A stretch of 64,000 bases of DNA from Burkholderia sp. SRS-W-2-2016 (lineage in GTDB: Bacteria; Pseudomonadota; Gammaproteobacteria; Burkholderiales; Burkholderiaceae). The position numbers and the translations under genes were made by a program. Shown here one piece after another: positions 26,685-35,403 of this stretch (the first letter of the stretch is position 1; each line of letters starts with the position of its first letter). The stretch is taken from positions 116,982 through 180,981 of the forward strand of contig NZ_MSDV01000052.1 of NCBI RefSeq assembly GCF_001931485.1. The letters are read 5' to 3'. A model generated the notes under the pieces. The model saw only the letters and a list, made by a program, of their open reading frames with translations, ran no database searches and was not told where the DNA came from.

Positions 26685-28400
26685 TCACACAGCGGACATC
26701 GACGCGACACTGCTCGCCGGCGCGCCAACACTGCCGCTCACGCGCGCGCGACGATCCTCGCGAATCATCTCGCTCGCGCGCTCGGCGATCATCAGCGTCG
26801 GCGAATTGGTGTTGCCCGACGTGATGTTCGGCATCACGGACGCATCGACCACGCGCAGGCCATCGACTCCGAGAACTCGTAGGCGGTTATCGACCACGGA
26901 GCCCGGATCGTCGGTCGTGCCCATCCGGCAGGTGCCGACCGGATGGAAGATCGTCGTGCCGACCGCGCCCGCGGCCTGCTGCAATTCTTCTTCACTCTGA
27001 TACTGCGGGCCCGGCAGAATCTCCTGCGGCTGGTAGCGCGCGAGCGCAGGCGCCGCCGCGATCCGGCGCGTCAGACGCAAGGCGTTCGCGGCGACGTGAC
27101 GGTCGTAATCGGTGGACAGGTAGTTCGGCGCGATCGACGGCGGCACGGCTGAATCCGCCGACGCGATGTGAATGCTGCCGCGCGAAGTGGGCCGCAACTG
27201 GCACACCGACGCGGTGAACGCATTGAACCGATGCAGCGGCTCGCCGAAGCGATCGAGTGACAGCGGCTGCACGTGATACTCGAGATCGGGACGCGTGAGC
27301 GAGCGATCGCCGGGATCGGACTTCGCGAACGCGCCGAGCTGCGACGGCGACATCGACATCGGCCCGCTTTGCAGCAGCGCGTACTGCACGCCGATCATCA
27401 GCTTGCCCCACCAGTGCGCGCTCATCGTGTTCAACGTGCGCACGCCCTGCACCTGATACGCCATCCGCATTTGCAAGTGGTCCTGCAGATTTTCGCCGAC
27501 GCCGCGCAGATCCTTGACGACCTCGATACCGAGATCATCCAGACGCGCACCGTTGCCGACGCCGGACAATTCGAGCAGTTGCGGCGAGTTGACCGCGCCC
27601 GCGCTCAGGATCACTTCGCAGCGCGCCTTTGCGATGTAATCGACGTCGCCGCCGCGATATTCGACGCCCACGCAGCGGCGTCCTTCGAACACCACACGCT
27701 GCGTGTGCGCGCCGGTGATCACGGTCAGGTTGGGACGCTGCATCGCAGGCCGCAAAAACGCCTTCGACGCATTCCAGCGAATCCCGCGCTTCTGGTTGAC
27801 GTCGAAGTAACCGACGCCGCTGTTGTCGCCGCGATTGAAGTCGCCGGTCGCGGGAATGCCGGTTTGCTGCGCGGCCTGCGCGAACTCTTCGAGAATCTTC
27901 CATTTGAGGCGCTGCTTTTCGACGCGCCACTCGCCGCCCGCGCCGTGCGCCGCGCTGGCGCCGCCGTGGTGATCCTCGCTGCGTTTGAAGACCGGCAGCA
28001 CCGCGTCCCACGACCATGAGCTGTCGTTGGTCACGCGCGCCCACTCGTCGTAGTCCTCGCGCTGACCGCGCATATAGATCATGCCGTTGATCGACGAGCT
28101 GCCGCCGAGCACGCGGCCACGCGGATACGACAACATGCGGCCGTTCAGACCCGGCTCGGCCTGGGTCTTGTACAGCCAGTCGGTGCGCGGATTGCCGATG
28201 CAGTAAAGGTAGCCGACCGGCACGTGAATCCAGTGGTAGTCGTCCTTGCCGCCGGCTTCGAGCAGCAGCACGCTGATATCGCGGTCCGCGCTCAGCCGGT
28301 TGGCCAGTACGCAACCGGCGGTGCCGGCGCCGACGATGATGTAGTCGAACTCGCCTTCGAGCCGCCGCGCGGACGCGGACGTGCTATCGCCGTGACTCAT
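26685..28400 (-). CDS. GMC-family FAD oxidoreductase (choline/alcohol dehydrogenase-like)
   Basis: 571-aa flavoenzyme of the glucose-methanol-choline family, which oxidises an alcohol group using FAD. The FAD-binding motif IIVGAGTAGCVLANRLS starts at 21 and is followed by GGSSSINGMIYMRG and the second GMC signature GAVNSPQLLELSGVG. The active-site His is in FHPVGTCRMG and the second conserved residue, Asn, in NITSGNTNSPTLMIAE. The natural alcohol cannot be read; choline or a long-chain alcohol are both possible. It is 150 bp downstream of the aldehyde dehydrogenase gene on the same strand, so an alcohol-aldehyde-acid route is plausible. Confidence 0.9.
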   Translation of the reverse strand: MSHGDSTSASARRLEGEFDYIIVGAGTAGCVLANRLSADRDISVLLLEAGGKDDYHWIHVPVGYLYCIGNPRTDWLYKTQAEPGLNGRMLSYPRGRVLGGSSSINGMIYMRGQREDYDEWARVTNDSSWSWDAVLPVFKRSEDHHGGASAAHGAGGEWRVEKQRLKWKILEEFAQAAQQTGIPATGDFNRGDNSGVGYFDVNQKRGIRWNASKAFLRPAMQRPNLTVITGAHTQRVVFEGRRCVGVEYRGGDVDYIAKARCEVILSAGAVNSPQLLELSGVGNGARLDDLGIEVVKDLRGVGENLQDHLQMRMAYQVQGVRTLNTMSAHWWGKLMIGVQYALLQSGPMSMSPSQLGAFAKSDPGDRSLTRPDLEYHVQPLSLDRFGEPLHRFNAFTASVCQLRPTSRGSIHIASADSAVPPSIAPNYLSTDYDRHVAANALRLTRRIAAAPALARYQPQEILPGPQYQSEEELQQAAGAVGTTIFHPVGTCRMGTTDDPGSVVDNRLRVLGVDGLRVVDASVMPNITSGNTNSPTLMIAERASEMIREDRRARVSGSVGAPASSVASMSAV

Positions 28401-28549
28401 CGTTCAGTCTCCTAAGCATTTTTACCGGCGCGCGCGTGGCGATGCTTTTGCTATTTGCGCTCACGCGCGCGGCGATGTGCCTGTGATTGTTTTTCGTGAC
28501 CGCGTGCCCGATGCAGCACGCGGCCATTCGAGCCGCCCGGTTAGCCCGG

Positions 28550-30091
28550 TTATTTGGCGACCGGCATCGTGAATTCAGCGCCCTTCGCGATGCTGTCGGG
28601 CCAGCGCTGCATGATGCTCTTGTAGCGCGTATAGAAGCGCACGCCTTCCTCGCCGTACGCATGGTGATCGCCGAACAGCGACTTCTTCCAGCCGCCGAAC
28701 GAATGCCACGCCATCGGCACCGGAATCGGCACGTTGATGCCGACCATGCCGATCTCGATCTGCCGCGAGAACGCGCGCGCAATCCCGCCATCGGACGTGA
28801 ACAGCGACACGCCGTTCGCGAACTGATTCGCATTGATCAGCTCGACCGCGCACGCGAAGTCCGGCACCCGGACCACGCACAGCACCGGTCCGAAAATCTC
28901 TTCGCGATAAATCTTCATGTCGGGCGATACGTCGTCGAACAGCGTGCCGCCGAGGAAGAAGCCCTGTTCATGACCGGCCACCTCGTGACCGCGTCCGTCG
29001 ACCACCAGCTTCGCGCCGGCCGCGACGCCGGCATCGATATAGCCGACCACCTTGTCGCGATGCGCGCCGGTCACGAGCGGGCCCATCTCGGCCGCCGCTT
29101 CCATCCCGTTCAGAATCTTCAGGCTCTGCACGCGCGGCGTCAGACGTTCGATCAGCTCATCGGCGATATGACCGACCGCGACCGCCACCGAGATCGCCAT
29201 GCAGCGCTCGCCGGCCGAACCATAGGCCGCGCCGATCAATGCATCGACCGCCTGATCGAGATCGGCGTCGGGCATCACGACGAGGTGATTCTTGGCGCCG
29301 CCGAGCGCCTGCACGCGCTTACCGTGTTTCGTGCCTTCCGTGTAGATGTATTCGGCGATCGGCGTCGAGCCGACGAATGACAGCGCGCTGACGTCCGGAT
29401 GCACGAGCAGCGCATCGACCGCGACCTTGTCGCCGTGCACGACGTTGAACACGCCGTCCGGCAGGCCCGCTTCCTTCAGCAATTCGGCAAGCCGGTTCGC
29501 CGCCGACGGGTCGCGTTCGGACGGCTTCAGCACGAAGGTATTGCCGCATGCGATCGCGACCGGGAACATCCAGCACGGCACCATCATCGGGAAATTGAAC
29601 GGCGTGATGCCGGCGACCACGCCGAGCGGCTGGCGCAGATTCCAGTTGTCGATGCCGCCGCCGATCTGATCGGTGAAATCGGTCTTCAGCAGATTCGGGA
29701 TGCCGCACGCGAATTCGACGATCTCGATGCCGCGCATCACCTCGCCCTTCGCGTCGGAAAACACCTTGCCGTGCTCGCGCGTGATCAGCTCGGCGAGTTC
29801 GTCGTGGTGGCGGTCGAGCAATTCCTTGAACTTGAACAGCACACGCGCGCGTTTGATCGGCGCGGTTTCGCTCCACGCGGGGAACGCGGCTTTCGCGGCG
29901 GCGACCGCGGCGTCCACCTCGGCGACGCTCGCAAGCGGCACGCGGGCGCTGACGCTGCCGAGCGCCGGATTGAAGACGTCGCCGAAACGGCCGCTGGTGC
30001 CTTCGACCGCCTTGCCGTTGATCAAGTGAGCCAGCGCGCGGGCGCTCGCCGCAGTCTGCTGGACGCTGTCGTTCTGATCTGTCTCGCTCAT
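28550..30091 (-). CDS. mmsA: CoA-acylating methylmalonate-semialdehyde dehydrogenase
   Basis: 513-aa aldehyde dehydrogenase. The catalytic cysteine is Cys297 in SAGERCMAIS. The position usually held by the general-base Glu is Asn in LGGAKNH, a hallmark of the CoA-dependent MMSDH group, which converts methylmalonate semialdehyde to propionyl-CoA in valine and inositol breakdown. The start is the ATG at 30091 (MSETDQND) with AGAGGAACG upstream; a longer frame to 30127 lacks support. It is divergent from a LysR gene, which probably regulates it. A valine-catabolism role fits with the two Liv-type transporters nearby, but this is inference. Confidence 0.92.
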   Translation of the reverse strand: MSETDQNDSVQQTAASARALAHLINGKAVEGTSGRFGDVFNPALGSVSARVPLASVAEVDAAVAAAKAAFPAWSETAPIKRARVLFKFKELLDRHHDELAELITREHGKVFSDAKGEVMRGIEIVEFACGIPNLLKTDFTDQIGGGIDNWNLRQPLGVVAGITPFNFPMMVPCWMFPVAIACGNTFVLKPSERDPSAANRLAELLKEAGLPDGVFNVVHGDKVAVDALLVHPDVSALSFVGSTPIAEYIYTEGTKHGKRVQALGGAKNHLVVMPDADLDQAVDALIGAAYGSAGERCMAISVAVAVGHIADELIERLTPRVQSLKILNGMEAAAEMGPLVTGAHRDKVVGYIDAGVAAGAKLVVDGRGHEVAGHEQGFFLGGTLFDDVSPDMKIYREEIFGPVLCVVRVPDFACAVELINANQFANGVSLFTSDGGIARAFSRQIEIGMVGINVPIPVPMAWHSFGGWKKSLFGDHHAYGEEGVRFYTRYKSIMQRWPDSIAKGAEFTMPVAK

Positions 30092-30233
30092 CTCGTTCCT
30101 CTTGCCATGAAATCCTGCGCGCGGCATCGCAGCGGTGCCGGCGGCGTATTGGACGTTAAGCGTAAGGTGCTTCGGGTCGACAAATCCAATGAGAATTGCT
30201 CAACTGGGCTATAAGCCGCGCTAATATCAGCGG

Positions 30234-31133
30234 ATGGATCTCACTTTGCTCCGGGCCTTCGTCACCGTCGCACGCGAGGGCAACCTCACCCGTGCGGCGG
30301 TACATCTGCACCTGACCCAACCCGCCGTCAGCCTGCAAATCAAGCATTTGCAGGAGACGCTCGGCGTCACGCTGTTTACGCGGACCTCGCACGGACTCGT
30401 GCTGACGCGCGACGGTCAGGCGCTGCTGCCGCACGCCGAACGCGCGGTCGGCGCGGCGGCCGATGTGCAGCGCGCGGCGCTGGCGCTGCGCCAGGAAGTG
30501 CGCGGCCGGCTGCGCATCGGCACGATTCTCGACCCGGAATTCCTGCGCCTCGGCGGCTTCCTGAAGCAGCTGGTCGAGACGTGGCCGCAGATCGAAACCG
30601 CGCTGCGCCACGGAATGTCGGGCTGGGTGCTCGAACAGATTCGCGCGGGCGAGCTGGACGTCGGCTACTACATCGGCCTGCCGTCCGACGACGAGAGCCG
30701 CGACGGCGCCGCGTTTCACGCACTGACGCTCACGCAGTTCCAGTACCGGGTGCTCGCGCCGGCCGGCTGGAAAGATCGCGTGAAGGGCGCGCGCGACTGG
30801 CGCTCGCTCGCCGCGCTGCCGTGGATCTGGACCCCGCCCGCGTCCGCGCACAACCGGCTGCTGTCGCGCTGCTTCGGCGCGGCGGGCGTGAAACCGGTGA
30901 AGGTGGCCGAGGTCGATCAGGAGCCTTCGATGCTCGACCTGGTCAAATCGGGCGTCGGCCTCACGCTCGCACGCGACGCGACCGCGATCGCCGAAGCGCA
31001 TGCGCACGCGTTGACGATCGTCGAGGGCATTACGGTGCCGACCCAGTTGAGTTTCATCACGCTCGACGAACGCAAGGACGAGCCCGCGATCGCCGCCGCG
31101 TTGAAGCTGATCGAGCAGCAGTGGATGAATTAA
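30234..31133 (+). CDS. LysR-family transcriptional regulator
   Basis: 299 aa, full length. The N-terminal winged helix (about 1-60) carries AAVHLHLTQPAVSLQIKHLQETLGVTLFTR. The rest is the effector-binding domain (RGRLRIGTILDPEFLRLGGFLKQL). The 142-bp gap to the divergent mmsA start should hold the shared operator and promoters. The inducer is unknown. Confidence 0.93.
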   Translation: MDLTLLRAFVTVAREGNLTRAAVHLHLTQPAVSLQIKHLQETLGVTLFTRTSHGLVLTRDGQALLPHAERAVGAAADVQRAALALRQEVRGRLRIGTILDPEFLRLGGFLKQLVETWPQIETALRHGMSGWVLEQIRAGELDVGYYIGLPSDDESRDGAAFHALTLTQFQYRVLAPAGWKDRVKGARDWRSLAALPWIWTPPASAHNRLLSRCFGAAGVKPVKVAEVDQEPSMLDLVKSGVGLTLARDATAIAEAHAHALTIVEGITVPTQLSFITLDERKDEPAIAAALKLIEQQWMN

Positions 31134-31532
31134 GTGGCGGGCGCTGAGCGACGCGCGTTTAGCGCCGTGCGCGGAGCAGCGTTCACCGAGCGAGGTGTTT
31201 GGAGTGGCGTGCGCTGAGCCGGGCGCGTTGACCGACTTGCGTGGAGCGACGCCCGTCTAGCGGCGTGCATCGAACGGCAGGATTTGCCGCGCTGCGATAT
31301 GAGCCGTGCTAATGGCATACAGGCAGCCCCACCGCTCCGGTTCTCCCCGCAGCCGCTGCCCGCTGAAACCATCCGGTCACGAAGTTTTTGCTAGATTGGC
31401 GGTTTGCGCTTCGCGCATCGACCGTCCCGTTTTCCCGTTCCGCCTGACTTTGTCTTTCCCTCTGGCGCTGCCGCCACAAGCCGGCCAGCCCGCCAGCCGC
31501 CGCTCACCCGCTCAACCGACAGGAGCCTGACA
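31134..31532. repeat. Intergenic region with a degenerate ~70-bp direct repeat
   Basis: 399 bp without a gene. From about 31133 to 31280 the sequence shows two diverged copies spaced 70 bp apart: GCGCTGAGC at 31141 and 31211, GGAGC-containing segments at about 31172 and 31242. The remainder leads into a ribosome-binding site (AGGAG) for the CYTH gene. Confidence 0.5.
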
Positions 31533-32069
31533 ATGGCACGCAACATCGAAATCAAAGCCCGCGCCCAGCACTTCGAGCAACTGCGCGAGCGCGCCGCGCA
31601 GCTCGCGCCGGACGCGCCGCTGATCTTCCGCCAGCAGGACTTTTTCTACGACGTACCGCGCGGCCGCCTGAAGCTGCGCCAGTTCGACGACGGCACGCCG
31701 GCCGAGCTGATCTTCTACCAGCGCGACGATCGCGACGGCCCGAAGGCGTCGTACTACACGCGCAGCCCGGTGACCAATCCCGAAGCGATGCATGCGCTGC
31801 TGGCGACCGCGTTGACCACCCGCGGCATCGTCACGAAGGAACGGCATGTGTACCTAAGCGGCCGCACGCGGATTCATCTGGATCGCGTCGACGGTCTCGG
31901 CGACTTCGTCGAACTCGAAGTGGTGCTCGCGCAGGACGACGACGAGGAAGGCGGTCACGCGGAAGCGCAGGCGACGTTCGAACGCCTCGGCGTGACGGAA
32001 GCGGATCTGGTGCCGGTTGCTTATGTCGATCTGCTGAACGCCGACGGCGAGCCGAAACAGGCCGCGTAA
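31533..32069 (+). CDS. CYTH-domain protein (class IV adenylate cyclase-like)
   Basis: 178 aa from the ATG at 31533 with AGGAG 8 nt upstream. The frame opens earlier at 31404, but that part is low-complexity. The CYTH tunnel fold is suggested by the N-terminal NIEIKAR (the ExE/K motif variant), the central YYDVPRGRLKLRQ-type strand (FFYDVPRGRLKLRQF) and the acidic FVELEVVL near residue 130. CYTH proteins bind triphosphates; known activities include adenylate cyclase and thiamine-triphosphatase. The actual substrate here is unknown. Confidence 0.85.
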   Translation: MARNIEIKARAQHFEQLRERAAQLAPDAPLIFRQQDFFYDVPRGRLKLRQFDDGTPAELIFYQRDDRDGPKASYYTRSPVTNPEAMHALLATALTTRGIVTKERHVYLSGRTRIHLDRVDGLGDFVELEVVLAQDDDEEGGHAEAQATFERLGVTEADLVPVAYVDLLNADGEPKQAA

Positions 32070-32133
32070 ATCCCGTATCACCGGCTGGACCGCGCACGCG
32101 CCATGCGCGCGGTCCACGCGTCTGCAATCCCCC

Positions 32134-32625
32134 TCACCCAGCCGCCGCCCCCGGCGCCAGATGCCCAAGCGGCAACGGCCCGTTGCGCTTGAACGTGGTC
32201 AGCACGATATTCGAGCGCACGCTATCGACGCCCGGCACGCGCATCAGCTTTTTCATCACGAACGTGGACAGGTAATTCAGATCCGGCGCGACGATTCGCA
32301 ACAGATAGTCCGCATCGCCGACCACCGCATGGCATTCGAGCACTTCGGGCAGTACGTCGATCTGCTGCTGGAACTGCTCGATGATCGAATCGCCGTGATG
32401 CTTGAGCTTCAGGCTCGTAAAAGCGGTGACGCCGAGGCCGAGCTTCTCGGGCCGCAGCACGACGCGATAGCCGTCCACGACGCCCACCTGCTCCAGCCGC
32501 TGCAAACGCCGGCCGATCTGCGACGGCGACAGCGGCACCTGTTCGGCGAGCTGCTGATGAGTGGCACGGCCGAAGCGCTGCAACACATCGAGCAGCGCGA
32601 GATCGAAGTGATCGAGTTCAAGCAT
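32134..32625 (-). CDS. Lrp/AsnC-family transcriptional regulator
   Basis: 163 aa from the ATG at 32625 (MLELDHFDLALLDVLQRFGR). In-frame ATGs at 32640 and 32655 exist, and none has a good Shine-Dalgarno, so the start is uncertain by up to ten residues. The N-terminal helix-turn-helix (HQQLAEQVPLSPSQIGRRLQRLEQVGVV) and the C-terminal RAM effector domain (VLECHAVVGDADYLLRI) are clear. It is divergent from phhA, so it probably controls phenylalanine hydroxylase in response to an aromatic amino acid. Confidence 0.92.
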   Translation of the reverse strand: MLELDHFDLALLDVLQRFGRATHQQLAEQVPLSPSQIGRRLQRLEQVGVVDGYRVVLRPEKLGLGVTAFTSLKLKHHGDSIIEQFQQQIDVLPEVLECHAVVGDADYLLRIVAPDLNYLSTFVMKKLMRVPGVDSVRSNIVLTTFKRNGPLPLGHLAPGAAAG

Positions 32626-32654
32626 GTTGATAATCCGCATTAAATAACATTTCA

Positions 32655-32671
32655 ATGCACGATTATTGCAT
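32655..32671. promoter_or_regulatory. Inverted repeat between lrp-type regulator and phhA
   Basis: ATGCA (32655-32659), 7 bp, then TGCAT (32667-32671), in an AT-rich patch of the 147-bp divergent region. Length and spacing fit an Lrp-family operator that could serve both promoters. Confidence 0.4.
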
Positions 32672-32772
32672 GCAGAAGCACTTCTAAGCCAATGTTGCGC
32701 CCTTCCCGCGCGTCCACCGCTTTACACTTGCATTCACCGATTTCATCCGTTTGCGCTGTAAAGCCGCTAGCC

Positions 32773-33675
32773 ATGTCCACCGCCACCCGCACCGCCGCCA
32801 CGGCCAAACTTCAGGAGCAATTCGACGCCGGCCTCGAGACCCGCGCCGACTTCACAATCGATCAACCGCTCGAGCGCTACCGCGCGGTCGATCACGCAGT
32901 CTGGCGGCAACTGTACGCACGACAAAGCGCGTTGCTCGAAGGCCGCGTCTGCGACGAATTCCTCGCGGGGCTCGCGCGCATCGGCATGCCGTCCGACCGC
33001 GTGCCCTCGTTCGACGAGATCAACGCGAAGCTCACACCCGCAACCGGCTGGCGCATCGTCGCGGTGCCCGGCCTCGTGCCCGATCAGGTGTTTTTCGAGC
33101 ATCTGGCGAACCGGCGCTTTCCGGTCACGTGGTGGATGCGCCGGCCGGACCAGCTCGACTACCTGCAGGAGCCGGACTGCTTTCACGATCTGTTCGCCCA
33201 CGTGCCGCTGCTGATCAATCCGGTGTTCGCCGACTACATGCACGCATATGGTCGCGCCGCGCTCGCGGCCAACGACGCCGGTGCGCTACCGCTCCTGGCA
33301 CGACTTTATTGGTACACAGTCGAGTTCGGCCTGATCCGCGACGCCGCCAGTCCGAACGGCGTAAAGATCTATGGCGCGGGCATCGTGTCGAGTCAGGGCG
33401 AGACGCTTTACAGCCAGCAGAGCGGCTCTCCGAACCGTCTGGGCTTCGAGCTGGAACGCGTGATGCGCACCCGCTACCGGATCGACACGTTCCAGAAAAG
33501 CTACTTCGTAATCGATGACTTCGAGCAACTGTTCGGCGTCGCACAAACCGATTTCGCGCCGCTGCTGGACCGGCTCGCCACGGCCCCCGCATTCGCGGCC
33601 GGCGACGCGCTGGCAAGCGACCGCGTGCTCACCCGCGGCTCTCGCGAGGGCTGGCAGGACGACGGCGACGTATAA
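32773..33675 (+). CDS. phhA: Phenylalanine 4-monooxygenase
   Basis: Pterin-dependent non-haem iron enzyme that hydroxylates phenylalanine to tyrosine, 300 aa from the ATG at 32773. The iron ligands His138, His143 (FHDLFAHVPLL) and Glu184 (YWYTVEFGL) are all present. Bacterial single-domain type: it lacks the ACT regulatory domain of animal enzymes. phhB follows 103 bp downstream. Confidence 0.97.
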   Translation: MSTATRTAATAKLQEQFDAGLETRADFTIDQPLERYRAVDHAVWRQLYARQSALLEGRVCDEFLAGLARIGMPSDRVPSFDEINAKLTPATGWRIVAVPGLVPDQVFFEHLANRRFPVTWWMRRPDQLDYLQEPDCFHDLFAHVPLLINPVFADYMHAYGRAALAANDAGALPLLARLYWYTVEFGLIRDAASPNGVKIYGAGIVSSQGETLYSQQSGSPNRLGFELERVMRTRYRIDTFQKSYFVIDDFEQLFGVAQTDFAPLLDRLATAPAFAAGDALASDRVLTRGSREGWQDDGDV

Positions 33676-33778
33676 GCGGTAAGCGTAAAGCGCGCGGCAA
33701 CGCCAATTACGCATCCATGAAAAAATAACGGATTGCGCGCGCCGAACCGCGCGCGCGTCTGATCAATGAGGTCCCACG

Positions 33779-34069
33779 ATGATTCAGAAACTGAGTTCCG
33801 AGCAACGCACGCAGGCGCTGGCGAAGCTGAACGGCTGGCAGAGCGTCGCCGATCGCGACGCGATTCGACGCAGTATCGAGTTCGCGGATTTCAACGAAGC
33901 GTTCGGCTTCATGACGCGAGTGGCGATCAAGGCGCAGGAAATGGATCACCACCCGGAGTGGTTCAACGTCTACAACAAGGTCGACATCACGCTGTCCACG
34001 CACGAAGCGAACGGCGTAACTGAACGCGACCTTACGCTCGCCTCGTTCATCGACAGCATTACCGGGTAA
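33779..34069 (+). CDS. phhB: Pterin-4a-carbinolamine dehydratase
   Basis: 96 aa, full length. It recycles the pterin cofactor of PhhA by dehydrating 4a-hydroxytetrahydropterin. The catalytic motif EMDHHPEWFNVYNKVDITLSTH contains His57, His58 and His75. A GAGG ribosome-binding site lies 8-9 nt before the ATG. Pairing with phhA confirms the function. Confidence 0.97.
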   Translation: MIQKLSSEQRTQALAKLNGWQSVADRDAIRRSIEFADFNEAFGFMTRVAIKAQEMDHHPEWFNVYNKVDITLSTHEANGVTERDLTLASFIDSITG

Positions 34070-34174
34070 TACAAAAAATTCACCGCGCTTTGCGCGCGTT
34101 TATATGTCGTCTCTTGGGCAATCCGCGCGAAATGAAAGGCCAATGCAGGCATTTCCCTGGGCAAACCTTCAGTT

Positions 34175-34399
34175 CTACAGGCTATTATTAAGTCGAACGT
34201 AAGATTCCCACGCCTGCTTTGCAATCGGGTCCAAACGATCCGGCGATAGCGACGTTCGACGCTGTACAATCAGCAGCGCATACGGCTTGGAGAGCGCGCT
34301 TGCCTCCTTGCACAGAACGAGTTCGTCGCCGCTCGAAGGTGAGCGGGCCCGCCAGAAGTTGATCGCGGCTTCCAGTTCGTGAATGCTGATCTCGGACAT
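34175..34399 (-). CDS. Small conserved protein, DUF3717-like
   Basis: 74-aa soluble protein from the ATG at 34399 (MSEISIHELEAAINFWRARSPSSG). A longer open frame upstream is not credible. The pattern (E/D)LEAAINFWR, LCKEA and LIVQR is what I recall for DUF3717 proteins of Burkholderiales; function unknown. No signal peptide or membrane segment. It is convergent with phhB and lies just before the two-component genes on the opposite strand. Confidence 0.7.
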   Translation of the reverse strand: MSEISIHELEAAINFWRARSPSSGDELVLCKEASALSKPYALLIVQRRTSLSPDRLDPIAKQAWESYVRLNNSL

Positions 34400-34564
34400 G
34401 AGTTCGTGATGGCTCGGCTGGTGCGACAGCGCGGCTCGATCGCTGCATCGTGGCCACGTCTTCGGTGTCCGCCGCGTTTGCCACGCGGCACGCTGGCTGT
34501 GCAGCAGGCGCCCCGGCGAACCGCTTGCCCAAACGCCTAAACCCATTGTACTTGAGCGAATTCC

Positions 34565-35251
34565 ATGCGACTCCTTCTGATCGAAGATGACCGCCCCATC
34601 GCACGCGGCATCCAAAGCAGTCTCGAACAAGCCGGCTTCACCGTCGACATGGTCCATGACGGCATCTTTGCCGAGCAGGCCCTCACGCAAAACCGCCACG
34701 AACTCGTGATCCTCGACCTCGGTCTGCCGGGCATCGACGGCATGACGCTGCTGTCGCGTTTCCGCCAGAGCAACCGCCACACGCCGGTGATCATCCTGAC
34801 CGCGCGCGACGAACTGAACGACCGCGTGCAAGGCCTCAATTCCGGCGCCGACGACTACATGCTCAAGCCGTTCGAACCCGCCGAACTCGAAGCGCGGATT
34901 CGCGCGGTGATGCGCCGCAGCGGTCCGCACGGCGACATGCCGCGTCCGGAGGTGTCGCTCGGCGGTGTGCGTCTGTCGGGCGTCGATCGCCGCATCTTCA
35001 ACGACGACAAGCCGCTCGAACTGTCGCCGCGCGAATTCGCGGTGCTCGAAATGCTGCTGCTGCGTCATGGCCGCGTGGTCAGCAAGGCGCAACTGCAGGA
35101 TCATCTGACGCACTTCGGCGGCGACCTCGGCGATACCGCGATCGAAGTCTACGTGCACCGCGTGCGCAAGAAACTCGAGAACTGCCGTGTCGAAATCGTC
35201 ACCGTGCGTGGCTTCGGCTACCTGCTGCAGGAAATCCGCCAGGCCGCGTAA
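34565..35251 (+). CDS. OmpR-family response regulator
   Basis: 228 aa. The receiver domain has the acidic pocket Asp8/Asp9, phosphoacceptor Asp51 (LVILDLGLPG), a conserved Thr in IILTARDE and Lys101 in DDYMLKPFE. The C-terminal winged helix (about 130-225) carries SPREFAVLEMLLLRHGRVVSKAQL and YVHRVRKKLE. It precedes the histidine kinase by 152 bp. The family is TctD/QseB/PmrA-like; the signal is unknown. Confidence 0.95.
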   Translation: MRLLLIEDDRPIARGIQSSLEQAGFTVDMVHDGIFAEQALTQNRHELVILDLGLPGIDGMTLLSRFRQSNRHTPVIILTARDELNDRVQGLNSGADDYMLKPFEPAELEARIRAVMRRSGPHGDMPRPEVSLGGVRLSGVDRRIFNDDKPLELSPREFAVLEMLLLRHGRVVSKAQLQDHLTHFGGDLGDTAIEVYVHRVRKKLENCRVEIVTVRGFGYLLQEIRQAA

Positions 35252-35403
35252 TCGTCGTGCGGGCCGCGCATCGCGTCGCGGCCTGACGGCGCCGGTCCGG
35301 CGCCGCGTCGCGGTTGCGCCGAACGCAGCCGGCGCGCGCGGCGCCGGATCCGCAACCTTCCAGGGCGCCCCGCGCCGTTCCCTCCCTTCCCGCGCGTACG
35401 ACC

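Noticed and set aside
28480..28549. Hairpin CCGCGTGC/GCACGCGG after mmsA as a terminator
   Set aside because: The T tract is interrupted and too far from the stem; too weak to call.
34175..35158. 327-aa minus-strand frame across the response regulator
   Set aside because: The upstream part is antisense to the response regulator. Only the last 74 residues (34175-34399) look like a real small protein.
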